The position numbers and the translations under genes were made by a program. The notes under the pieces were generated by a model, which saw nothing but the letters and a program-made list of their open reading frames with translations, searched no databases and was not told where the DNA came from. Positions 39,028-49,139 of a stretch of DNA of 64,000 nt are shown one piece after another. The first letter of the stretch is position 1, and every line of letters begins with the position of its first letter. This stretch comes from Xenoacremonium recifei (Eukaryota; Ascomycota; Sordariomycetes; Hypocreales; Nectriaceae). The stretch lies in the NCBI GenBank assembly GCA_012184525.1, contig WOFQ01000001.1, positions 2,232,001-2,296,000 on the forward strand. The letters are read 5' to 3'.

Positions 39028-40901
39028 TTACATCATGCCGGGCATGCCGCCCATACCGCCCATGCCACCCATGGGAGGTCCGCCAGGGCCCTTCTCCTCA
39101 GGGGCCTCGACGATAGCCACCTCGGTCGTGCCCAGCAGCGAGGCAACACCGCTGGCATCAATGAGACCAGTTCGGACAACCTTGAAGGGGTCCAGGATAC
39201 CGGCAGCAATCATGTCAACGTACTCGCCCTTGGAGCTGTCGAAGCCCTTGTTGAAGTCGGCGCCGTGCTCGTCAGTGAGCTTGCCGACGACGACGGAGCC
39301 CTCCATACCGGCGTTCTCGATGATGGTTCGCGCAGGTCGGGTGATGGCGTTCTTGACAATGTTGACACCGAGCTGCTGGTCGAAGTTGGCGGTCTTGATG
39401 TCGCCGAGAGCGTGGGCGGAAGCCTTGATGAGGGCAGTGCCACCACCAGGCAGGATACCCTCCTCAACGGCAGCGCGGGTGGCGTTCAAGGCATCGACGA
39501 AGCGGTCCTTCTTCTCACCCACCTCGACCTCGGAGGAACCGCCAACCTTGATGACGGCGACACCACCAGAGAGCTTGGCGAGACGCTCCTGGAGCTTCTC
39601 CTTCTCGTACTCAGAGGTGGTGGGGTCGGCCATGACACCGCGGATCTGCTCACATCGCTGAGCAATGGAATCCTTGCTGCCGTTGCCGTTGAGGATGATA
39701 GTGTCCTCCTTGGTGATGGTAATGGAACCAGTAGATCCGAACATGTCGGGGGTGGCCTTCTCCAGCTTGACGTCGAGCTCGTCGGAGAAGACGGTGCCGT
39801 CGGTCAGGATGGCGAGATCGCCGAGGATGGACTTTCGGTTGTCACCGAAGCCGGGGGCCTTGACGGCGGCGACCTGGAGCTGGCCTCGGAGCTTGTTGAG
39901 GATGCAGACGGCAAGAGCCTCACCGTCAATGTCCTCAGCAACGATGACCAGAGGTCGTCGCTGCTGGGTGGAGACCTCAAGAGCAGGGATGATGTCCTGG
40001 ACAGCCGAGATCTTCTTCTCAGAGAGGAGGATCAGGGGGTTCTCGAACTCGACCTTCTGCGCCTTGGCGTCGGTGATGAAGTAGGGAGAGACGAAACCGC
40101 GGTCGAATCGCATACCCTCGGTAACCTCGAGCTCATCGTTCATGGTCTTTCCCTCCTTGACGGTAATGACACCCTCCTTGCCGACCTTCTCCATGGCGTT
40201 GGCAATCATGGCACCAACGTGCTGGTCACCGTTGGCGCTGATAGTGGCGACCTGAGCAATCTCGGCGCTGGTCGTGATATCCCGCTTGTTCTGCTGGAGG
40301 AACTCGACGACGGCATCGACGGCAGCCTGGATACCGCGTCGGAGATCCATGGGGTTGCAGCCGGCGGCCACGTTCTTGACGGTCTCGGAGAAGATCGCGC
40401 GGGCGAGGACAGTGGCGGTGGTGGTACCGTCACCGGCAGTCTCGTTGGTCTTGGAAGCGACATCCTGGAGAAGACGGGCGCCGAGGTTCTCGAACTTGTC
40501 CTTCAGGCTGACGGCACGGGCAACGGTGACACCATCTATAGCTCCGTTAGTGCATTGTTGCGTAAAAGTAAGCTTTTAGCGTCGTATTTACCCTTGGTGA
40601 TCTTGGGAGAGCCAAAGCTGGACTCGATCAGGACGTTTCGGCCCTTGGGGCCGAGGGTCGTGGCAACGGCCTTGGCCAGAGTGTCAACGCCAGCCAGCAG
40701 AGCAGCACGGCCCTCAACACCGAACTTGAGCTCCTGAATGATGCGTCAGCAAACTCAATGCTAGTCTCCGATGGTCCCTGAGCATCCTCATACCTTGTGA
40801 GCGAAGCGCAGCTGCTGTCCCAGACCAGCTCCAGCTCGGTACTTGGTAGTAGCCGAGGAAAGGACGGAAGCCCTCGCTCGGGAAGCCAATGCGCGCTGCA
40901 T
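39028..40901 (-). CDS. HSP60: Mitochondrial chaperonin Hsp60
   Basis: Three exons (40901-40794, 40733-40592, 40535-39028) with introns of 60 and 56 bases give 585 residues. The first exon is a classic mitochondrial presequence (MQRALASRARASVLSSATTK, ending RFAHK). GroEL-type motifs follow: TLGPKGRNVLIESSFGSPKI, TKDGVTVARAVSLKDKFENL across the second intron, ETAGDGTTTATVLARAI, and the signature AAVEEGILPGGGTALIKA. The C-terminus is the expected Gly/Met repeat (GGMGGMGGMPGMM). It forms the matrix folding chamber with Hsp10. The gene borders the accessory block to the right. Confidence 0.97.
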
Positions 40902-41296
40902 GTTGTGTGGGAATTAGGGAGAAGAGATATAAAATAGAATACAGGGAGGAGAAAAAAGGACAACGCTCGCGGATCTCAATTCGGCTTCGAGATCAAGGGG
41001 ACTGGAGGAGAAGGATGAGGTTCGGAGAGAGAGAAGTTGGTCTGGGTGATGGCAATTGGAGAAGAAGCTCGCGCCCCAAAAAAATTGTCACGGAGCGTCG
41101 GCAAAACATCTCCCCAGAAGCCACACTATACCGCATCGGTCGTAAGCCGCCCGGACACCAAGTTCTACTCCTTTCCAGCAAGATCCGTGAGTCTGGGGCA
41201 CGTTCATAACCGACCGTCTGTAACGGTATGTACTCCGTATAGTGTACTAAGACAATCTTGACGAGCACCTGTATCTAAACTCATCTTATTCCAACG
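40902..41296. promoter_or_regulatory. HSP60 promoter region
   Basis: This segment lies between HSP60 and the kinase-like remnant, both on the minus strand. I looked for heat-shock elements (alternating NGAAN and NTTCN units) and found no clear array. A GTACTCCGT nonamer occurs at 41230. Confidence 0.45.
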
Positions 41297-42430
41297 TCAT
41301 AAAAAACCAAGGTGCCTTCGGGACAGATATGTCGCTTCTTGATGACCACATTCATTGTCAACATAACATCCTGAGATCCTCTTAATGACAGCCAACAATT
41401 TGTTAAAAACATCCAGCAGCTCAGCGCCAAAGGCTTCCCCAAAAAGATTACTGCCCAGGCCTCCAGAGAGAGCGCTATCGTCGGTTCCCGCTGTTGCATC
41501 AAGACAGGTGAGACTTCGATGCACTATATTCGCCATCCTTGTGCCTACTCTCTTGGGCACAAGCTCGCCATTACTACAAGAGTATTCTGAATCTCTGTCG
41601 AGTCTCGTGTATGGCTCTGCCAAAGACACTTCCTCACACTCAGAACCGTCCCCTGAAGGTAGCTCCAGAGCCTTATGGTCTCCCAGGCGCTCGAGCGCGC
41701 ACCGATATGACTCGGAGAGAATGTGATCCGTTGCCCTGCCCCCTGGTCGGATCAGAACATCCCATGTGAGCAGCTCGAACATGCATACGCCCAAGCTGTA
41801 GATGTCATGGCCGATGTTGTAGTCCTCCTCGGCTGAATCACCCTTGAGCCAACGCTTTGGATGCTGATAGATGATTCGCGTGACAGCTGACTCGCCGATT
41901 CTTCTGGTCGCGATGCTTTCAATCAGCCGGGCAGTTGTCCACTCAGAGAGGAAGATAGAGGCCCTATCCTTCTCTCCATTATCATCTTTTTGAAACGAAA
42001 CGAGGAGGTTCTCGGGCCGGATGTGCCTGTGAACCAGCCCGAGTGTATGTATTTGGAGGTCTGCAACGGCGATCTGGCTGCAGAGTTTAAGTCGAAGACC
42101 TAATGCTGGCTCCGGCGTGTTACTCTCGCACAAGTTGGCGAGGCTACTCAGTTCCTTGAAAGGCTGGGGCCGCTTGAAGACAAGTTCCATCTACGGCCTC
42201 TCGTTATCGTAATTGTGTCGATATCCAATCAGTCGCGGAATATTCCAGGCAGGCTGGGAAGGGCTCAGCTTGGTGGCCAGAACTCGCATGTTCTTGTTTG
42301 TGTCCGTCTTCGACTGGTCTGTATATGGCATCTGCTCAACCAAGATGTGAATGGAAGTCTTCTTTGTCTTCCCAGGCTCTACTCGCGGCAGGGGTTTGTG
42401 GCTCCCAGCACATGTGACTCCAGGGATCAA
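41297..42430 (-). pseudogene. Degenerate kinase-like gene remnant with one in-frame TAG
   Basis: One frame continues from 42430 to the terminal stop at 41297 and is broken only by a TAG at 42191-42193. The encoded pieces resemble the C-terminal kinase-like part of fungal HeLo/prion-inhibition type proteins: NIPRLIGYRHNYDNERP, stop, MELVFKRPQPFKEL, then LGLVHRHIRPENLLVSF, DIYSLGVCMFELLTW and a long tail. The catalytic loop reads HRHIRPEN instead of HRDxxxxN, and the DFG position reads SEW, so even an intact protein would be a pseudokinase. No ATG or upstream exon for the HeLo part is found before 42430, suggesting 5' truncation. The final part (GAELLDVFNKLLAVI) reaches the usual end of the domain. 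Whether it is expressed, or its TAG is edited, is unknown. Confidence 0.65.
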
Positions 42431-42480
42431 GTGAAGTGGAATAGCTTATTACAGCATATCTATTTAACGAAACTTATCTC

Positions 42481-42534
42481 TCCTCTGCAGGACTCATTCC
42501 TCCTCTGCAGGACTTATCTCTCCTCTGCAGGACT
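42481..42534. repeat. 20-base tandem repeat, three copies
   Basis: The decamer TCCTCTGCAG begins at 42481, 42501 and 42521, each followed by GACT, giving a 20-base period with small changes in the spacer. It lies just upstream of the kinase-like remnant. Confidence 0.9.
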
Positions 42535-42683
42535 ATGAATCAACGAAGCTATTTATATAATTAAAGAAACAAACATGAACTTTTATCCACCCCAGGACGA
42601 AGCCGCCTTTGAGCTCCGTGCGACAAACCATAATACCTCCTCGGATGAGACCTGCTCTCATCGACAGTCATGATGACTGAGAA

Positions 42684-44155
42684 CTAGTATTCCATGCCCT
42701 CATACGAGTACTCCGGGGAGATGCAGCTCTCAAAGAAGTACTGCTGCGACATCTCAGCCGACATCTCAGGCGACTCGGCCGCAGCAACGACGGGACCCTC
42801 AGCAGTGGTCACCTCGCCAGCATTGTCCTCAAGGGACTGGAACTGGCCAAAGGGAACCTGGGTGTTTAGGGCATCAAAGCCACCAGCGGCAGTAGGGATG
42901 TTGTTGGGATACTGGGAAGAGACATCTTGCATGCCGACAAAGGTAGGGGTAAGGTTCTGGCAAACTCCATTGGAGAGGTAAGGGGGAAGAGGCATGCCCA
43001 TCGCGTTGAGGAAGGGAGGAGTGATGGAGTTCGTGGTGTCCTTGCCACCGGAAGCAAAAGGATTGACCTATGAAGTGTCAGTCAGGTCAACAGCAATGCA
43101 TGGATCATGTGACTTACATCGTTACGGATGTTTGTCACCTGGCCGTTGATGATGAGGGTGCCCTCGTTGGTGACGTCGAAGTTGAGATCACCCACCATCT
43201 GGGTGTTGCCGGCCATCTGAGGAGTGACCTGACCAACAGCAGTCGGGCTGTTGAAGAACTGAGCAGGGTCGTTGACGAACTGAGCAGGGGCCATAGCGAG
43301 GTCCTGAGGAGTGAACTGAGCGACATTGGTCTGCTCAGAGACAATCTCAGGAGTAGACTGGCCGGAGGCGGCGTTGCCAGAGACGACCTGGTTAGAAGCA
43401 GCCTGTCCAGAAGGGACGGCGCCAGAGATACCAAGACCGCGAGCAGCCTTGCGGGTAGCCTGGTCAGCAGAGGGAGAGGAATCCTAGTTCCCATCTCCGT
43501 TCTCGTCCTCAGACTCGACAATGAGCTCCTCAGAAGAGGGAGTCGTGACGACGTTCTCGACAGCGTCATCATCAAGGTCGCCAGCATCGGGAAGGCTGAA
43601 GCGGCGATCCTCAATGGTCTCAGAGAAGTAGACCTCACGAGTGCTCAGCTTGTCCTCGCCAGTCTCATCGGCACGAATGTAGCCTCGGATGTTGGAGTTG
43701 ACACCACCGCGAGCCTGGTACTGGGGAGGGACCACATGGCCTTCAGCAACAAGCTCACGACGAAGGCGAGTGAGATGCTGAAGAATAGCGGCACCGCTGG
43801 AGCCAGGCTTCAGGCGGTGGGCAATGGCATCCCAAGGAATGTCAAGCTTGGCTCTCTGGCACTCGTACTGAATGTGGAGGAGCAGCTTGTCATCCATGCG
43901 AGGGCCTGGTTCGAGTTAGCATGGAAGACAAGGCAGCGAAGGGAAGCAATACTTACGAGTCCAGGTGATAAGTTGGCGGCCAGCGTGACGGCCGTTCTTG
44001 GTGCGCTGCTCCTTGGTGGGCAGGGCATGGGAGAAAGATCCCGAAGGAGTCTTGCGAGATGCAGGGGAACCAGTGCTTCTGGCCATTCTGGCTGCAGAGC
44101 GGCGGGCATCGGCAGGCTTGACAGGAGTCTTGAGGGTAGAAGAATGTCTAGCCAT
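42684..44155 (-). CDS. Myb/SANT-like DNA-binding protein with in-frame TAG (cluster member A0)
   Basis: Exons 44155-43957, 43905-43118 and 43067-42684 give 457 codons including the final stop and one internal TAG at codon 207 (43484-43486). If translation ends there, the product is 206 residues. Residues 1-66 are basic and Ser/Thr-rich. Residues 67-130 are a Myb/SANT-like helical domain: PRMDDKLLLHIQYEC, then IPWDAIAHRLKPGSSGAAIL and QHLTRLRRELVAEGHVVPP. After the TAG the frame stays open for 122 codons of Gln/Ser/Ala-rich sequence, then crosses a correctly phased 50-base intron and runs 127 more codons to EGMEY and the stop. Intact frame and splicing beyond the TAG suggest it was recently, or still is, translated. 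No exact family name is known to me; a transcription factor role is inferred. Confidence 0.75.
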
Positions 44156-45386
44156 TGTGACGACCTGATAGTATCTGCAATGCTGTGTCAGTGAGAGCTC
44201 ACAATCTAGAAGGGAGTGGTGCTCACTATGATAGTGATACTGGTAAGGGGTGTTTGCTTATACAGCCGGCGGGGACGATTGAAGTTGAGAAGCGGTTGAA
44301 CCGAAGATGATTGATGACAAGGGGGATTGAAGAAGAGACAATGCACTCTTGAATCGAGGAGAACAAACGTTGTCGACGATTCAGAAGTGGTGATGTCGAG
44401 GATGTGATGGAAGAAGAAGAGGGCGAGGACGCTGAGAGATGGGACGCGGATTTTATCCTCGACAATTGATTCGGTGGCTGGGAAAAGCAAGAACAATAGG
44501 ACTCTTGTCTCCACAATGAACCATTGATGCAATGTCTTCAAGCGTTGCTGGACGAATGGGGGTGCGGGATGTCTTGACGTGCTTTCGCAGCCAGGGCGAC
44601 ACTGTGCGGGCAGAGCACCAAGAATTAGTAGACATGGCAATAGGAGCATGTTCATCGTGATATGATCTACGTGCTGAAAGCCAAAATAATTTTCTTTAAA
44701 AAAAAGAAAAATATTGAGGATGAAAGGAGTTGGTGGTTCATCTCAGGGGTAATCGATCCTGACTTTATATAGTCGTGATGCGCACCAACTTTCCGCATTC
44801 ATCTGAAGCAATCGCGACGATAATGCCTTCTCGCCCTTCACTTTGCCATGTTGTCTGTGCCCGAAATGCACTGTGGGCAGAGCGAGTCCCGTCGGCCCAT
44901 TGGGCGATATGTCGACAGTGATTCATGGTTAACTCGAGGACACCACGCATTGTGAGAATAACGAGATCCACAACCCAGCCACCGGATTAAAGTGAGAGGG
45001 CAAGAGAGAAGAAAGTCATTGAAATCTGAGAGCAGCGCGGGATGTGCCATGTGTCCTGTTGAGGGTTGTGGTTGCGTGGTGTGGGAGGATGGGGGTGGAG
45101 GAGGGCGGAAAGGGGTAAACATCAAGACACAATTTTCGACCACAACAGGACGCCAATTGGAGTAGAATGAGATGCCTGCATTAAAATAATGTTGAATTAA
45201 GCTCTAGAATTAATTTGGCAATGAGTAGACAAAATCTCAGCCAAGCCCTGAGTGCCCTGGAACGCCCGATATCCTGTGATTGCGCATATGGCTCCCACTG
45301 ATCCTCCCAACATCCCATTGAAACGACTCCTTGCCCACAATCTAACCAAGATTAAGCCAAGGAACCAATTTCTCCCAGAAAGAATC
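44156..45386. promoter_or_regulatory. Intergenic region, promoter of A0 and 3' side of coiled-coil gene
   Basis: An open frame at 44206-44655 starts with a hydrophobic MNMLLLPCLLILGALPAQC segment, but lies in the leader of A0 and shows no coding signature beyond that. I see no other gene. Confidence 0.45.
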
Positions 45387-46736
45387 CTACTGCCGTCCAA
45401 AACCCTTGCGAAGCATTTTCCGGATGGCGCCTAGTGGCCGACTGTTGCTCTGCATTGGACTCCGCTTCGCCCGGCGAGCCTCAGTAGAAGACAGTGACTG
45501 TAGTTTGACGGTACTCAATTGTGAAGACCCAGAATTTCGTCGCCGATGGTGGTGCGCTCTGGAAAGATCTCGCATGCGACGATATTCTTGCTGTAGCTCG
45601 ACCATGACCTGGTTCTGCGCCTCTGTCACCTCCTTGATGGCTGCGGCAGTCTGCTGCTGAACGGCCTGTGCAATTACTTGAGTGACATTGGAGTTGAGGC
45701 CTATTAGGGTCTGGGAGAGTTGCTCGACAAGCCGTGTACTTGACGTGATGTTCTGGGTCGTAGCCTGGAGGTTCATTGATTGGGGATGCACGAGTGCCTG
45801 AAGCGTCTTGATGGTGTCGTTGTGTCGGTCGAGAGCGAGATCAACCAGGTTGTTCTGCTGCCCGTCATGGTTAATTTGCCGATCGATGGTAGCCCGATGT
45901 AGCTCGACTAGTTGCTGCTGTTGCTCGACTTGTCCATCAATGACGGAACGGTGCCATTGGATCTGCTGCTCCTGTTGCTCGATTTGCTTCTCCAAGTGCT
46001 GGTTCTGGATCTTGAAATGGCCCACGTTCATACGTAAAGGTGACGCAGCATCAGCCATGGTGGTTTCAGCAGCTTTCTCGATGATGGAAAAGATTTCCTC
46101 ATTGAACTTGTCCAAGTCCTCCTGAGTAGGGTTGGTAATACCACGACGTTGCATCATGCTGTTCGTAGCCTCGAAGTAGCGCCGTTCTTGTTCGACCGAG
46201 CGAAGATAAAAGTCAACTCTGCGGGCAGCTTCTTCTCGGCTTGATTCTTCATCCAGAAGTGCATCACGTTCGTGGATACGACGAGCGATCTCGACGCGAA
46301 GCTTCTTGTATTCGTCAGAGGCCGGGAGACAGGGATCGCCACGAATCTGTCGGAGCTCGAGAAGGAGTCGGTGGTCGTCAATAATAGATTGTGTGTCTTG
46401 GTTTGAGCTGACACTCTTGGGGAAGTTCTCATGTTGCCTGGCATGCGTTAATTCGGCAGCCATTTGTCGGATCTGGTCAACCGCATACACAACGTGCCCA
46501 CCAAAGAGAGTGTTTGGGCTGGTAGGGGTGGCGAGAAGGGTTCGGTCGAGGCTTGTGGGAGTTTTCAAAGCGAAACTCTCTACCGGGGATTCAAGTGGTG
46601 TATCGAAGCCATCCATAGGTATTCGAGGAGACTCGCTGAACCCACTTCCGAAGTGAGTGCTGCTTGTGCTGCTGCTCGCAGACTGCGACGAGGAAGACCG
46701 TGAGAACGAGGTCGGAGATCGAGGGTACGGATACAT
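45387..46736 (-). CDS. Gln-rich coiled-coil protein, unknown function
   Basis: A single exon from the ATG at 46736 encodes 449 residues; the frame is open for another 24 codons but only from a TTG. I do not recognise the family. Residues 1-60 are Ser/Pro-rich (MYPYPRSPTSFSRSSSSQ). A charged helical region follows (EYKKLRVEIARRIHERDALL, then RRVDFYLRSVEQERRYFEA). Residues 235-340 form a Gln-rich coiled coil with an internal repeat (WHRSVIDGQVEQQQQ and LHRATIDRQINHDGQQ). The C-terminus is very basic (ARRAKRSPMQSNSRPLGAIR, ending MLRKGFGRQ). No transmembrane segment is seen. It sits inside the Myb-like cluster on the same strand, but lacks the Myb-like domain, so a link is only positional. Confidence 0.75.
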   Translation of the reverse strand: MYPYPRSPTSFSRSSSSQSASSSTSSTHFGSGFSESPRIPMDGFDTPLESPVESFALKTPTSLDRTLLATPTSPNTLFGGHVVYAVDQIRQMAAELTHARQHENFPKSVSSNQDTQSIIDDHRLLLELRQIRGDPCLPASDEYKKLRVEIARRIHERDALLDEESSREEAARRVDFYLRSVEQERRYFEATNSMMQRRGITNPTQEDLDKFNEEIFSIIEKAAETTMADAASPLRMNVGHFKIQNQHLEKQIEQQEQQIQWHRSVIDGQVEQQQQLVELHRATIDRQINHDGQQNNLVDLALDRHNDTIKTLQALVHPQSMNLQATTQNITSSTRLVEQLSQTLIGLNSNVTQVIAQAVQQQTAAAIKEVTEAQNQVMVELQQEYRRMRDLSRAHHHRRRNSGSSQLSTVKLQSLSSTEARRAKRSPMQSNSRPLGAIRKMLRKGFGRQ

Positions 46737-47520
46737 GATGACTTGCCCAGAAATTTGTGCAAAGACTGTGGTCAAGAGGTTGTGGGTAAGCGTGATGTCT
46801 GTAGACAAGCTATACAGAGTCAGTACCAGCTTCTAGCCAGACACGAAAGGGGACTGACGAGATGCAGTTGGCTTGGAGAGAGAGAGATGGTGGTTCGCAG
46901 CTCACGAAGAGAAGTTGAAGTTGCCATGAAGGAAGGAGGAAATGTAGATTAATTGACGATGACGATGGAAGGCCGATGTGCGTGAAGCCATATTGTCGTT
47001 GCCGACAATAGCAATGCCCTGAATACCGGGAGCTTGGATCCCATTGTCACAATAGACTGATTCTGAGAGCTCAATTGGCCACCGTATCCACCAAGCTCAC
47101 TGCTCATAAAATCACCCTCGGCAGACAATGGGACGGAAAAGCAAACAATGCTTACAATAGCCACACACCACAGACTGAAGAAGTGGTAACTGGCCCGCGC
47201 CCGCGCACACAGTTACCCAACACGCACAAATGAATATTGCAAAAATTGGCACTAATGGGAATGGAAGTCCCTCTCGCCGTGAACACAAAGAATGGTGTTG
47301 TGACTAGAAACCATATCTAGGCAAGTTGTGGTGACAAACACAGCGAAGCAGATAACATCACGGCGAAGAAGTCAAATGTTGTAGTGTCCAGAGGAACTTT
47401 TATTATGGTATCCTCACACTAGCTACTGCAACATGCTTGAAGTAAAAGAGAGCCCAAGATTAATCTCCTTTCACTTTGTACTCCAGACGCTATAGCATCC
47501 TCCATGCGCGGTCCATCAAA
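46737..47520. other. Intergenic region
   Basis: This holds the promoter of the coiled-coil gene and the 3' end of the next gene. It is AT-rich near 47220-47420. No gene is visible. Confidence 0.45.
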
Positions 47521-48102
47521 TCACTCCTCGTCCTTGACGCTTCCAGCTTCGGAGGAAGGTGGGTCTGTAGATGTATTAGTGATGAGTACACGAGGCTTGA
47601 GCGAGGGACTAATAAGACATACCAGAAAGAGTAGAGTTTGAGGCAGCGTCCTCTTCCTTCTTGACGGACTTCTTCAGAGGCTTAGCGTCCTCGTCATCGG
47701 ACTCGTCCTTCATAGTCGTTCTCTTCTTGCGGCCGCGAGCGGGCGTGGCCGGTGCCTTGCGCTTCTTGGCTGGCGGAGAGGGAGTGACCTTATCGTCTTG
47801 AGTGGCGGACGCGGCTCCGTTGGCCTTGATGCCATTTATGCCATGGGCCTTCAACATGCGCTCGTATCGCTTCTGCCTGAACGAGACAGTTAGAATGAAG
47901 CAAGGGCGGGAAGAAATGAAGGTACTTACGCGGCCGCCTTAGTGACGATGCCCAGCTCATTCGCGACTTGCTGGAAGTCCGGCTGATCCGGTTAGTCGAA
48001 GCAGACGAGGGAGACTTGGGAAACACTTACACGTCCGTTCGAGGTGTATGCGATGCACGTCACCAAGAACTTGACCTGCTCAGTAGGGTCGGCCTTTGAC
48101 AT
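47521..48102 (-). CDS. Small Myb-like DNA-binding protein (cluster member A1)
   Basis: Four exons (48102-48031, 47982-47930, 47876-47623, 47564-47521) give 140 residues. The N-terminal 55 residues form a compact Myb-like domain: EQVKFLVTCIAYTSNGR, then DFQQVANELGIVTKAAAQKR and YERMLKAHGI, close to the fungal Myb_DNA-bind_8 type as I remember it. The rest is a lysine-rich tail (KKRKAPATPARGRKKRTTM) with acidic SDDED and KKEEDA patches, ending SVKDEE. All three introns are 48-58 bases with GTAAGT or GTATGT donors; the first falls just before the PDF motif and the second within the third helix. Size and tail suggest a nuclear, chromatin-bound protein; the target is unknown. It is the most regular A-type member of the array. 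Confidence 0.85.
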
Positions 48103-49139
48103 TTTGAGAGACGGGAAAGTTGAATTTCTGAGGACAATAGAGTCAGCAAGGACTGATCCAGGCAAGAGTGACGTCTCCTTGGGATGGTGTTGTGTGAAAG
48201 AGATGATACAGAAGGGAACTGAGCGCAAGAGAGACTTGACAATGGGCTTGAGAAGGATGAAAGGAATACAAGAGGAGGTGCAGCTTCCGAAAGGTTGAGA
48301 ATCGAGGCTGTGGGTTGGCTGGGTGAATGCTTGTACAAGGTGACCAGCTGAGGGATCAACCGCGAAAATTGACACCTCGAGAAGCCGGTGCACACCAGGT
48401 GAAGACAAAGAAGAGACAGATATCAAAGAACAAGACAATGAAAAGGAAGTTCGACTTACGTTGATAAAAGTTGAAAGGTGAGGCGAGACGTGCTCGTGAA
48501 TGCGGTGTCGATGTGCGATGCGAAAGTGTCGACGAGTTGTGAAGAGGAGAAGATTCAAGAGACAGAAGACGGGGAGAAGAGACGATTAAATAGATTCTCT
48601 CAGGCGCGCCATTAACCCGCAAGTCTTCACCTCGCCTTCCTTTTCTGACGTTGTGTGCGTTTGCCTGTCGATGAGAAGGTTCTGAGAAGGGGGATGGTTG
48701 GTTCCGGACGACGTCGTGATTCACACTGGACAGGACATCCAATAGTGTCCCGTGTTCTGACGAGACTAGCACTCGAGCTCCCACTCGGGATGTAAACGGA
48801 GGCGCGAGGATTTGAAAAGTGAGAATCGGGAAACACGGTCGGGCGCCTGCGAAACGCGGGCGCAAATGGGAGGCATCACGATGAAAGATGATTTCAGGGC
48901 TCGAGGCAGATTGTGTGAGACCCTTGATTCCCATTTCCGTCTGAATGTCGAATAGATCTAGTAGACATATCATCAACATCGCTGCATAAGAGGATGCTTC
49001 AGCAATGCTATAGATCGTAAATCCACATGAAATCCCCAAGCGACAATGTTCCAGTCCCCAGAACTACATGACGATGAACCACACCAAGCGATATCCTCCT
49101 TCAATCTGTATAGCCCATCGTGTTGAGCGCTTCGGTTCT
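48103..49139. other. Intergenic region
   Basis: This holds the promoter and leader of A1 and the 3' flank of A2. Open frames at 48356-49039 look like chance. No gene is supported. Confidence 0.45.

Noticed and set aside
38926..40737. 603-codon open frame on the plus strand
   Set aside because: It is antisense to HSP60 and arises from its biased codon use; no domain is visible.
40902..40960. TATA-like TATAAAAT near the HSP60 start
   Set aside because: It reads in the wrong orientation for the minus-strand gene, and no clear heat-shock element array is present.
44206..44655. Frame beginning with a signal-peptide-like segment
   Set aside because: It lies in the leader of A0 on the same strand and loses any coding character after 20 residues; an upstream open frame at most.
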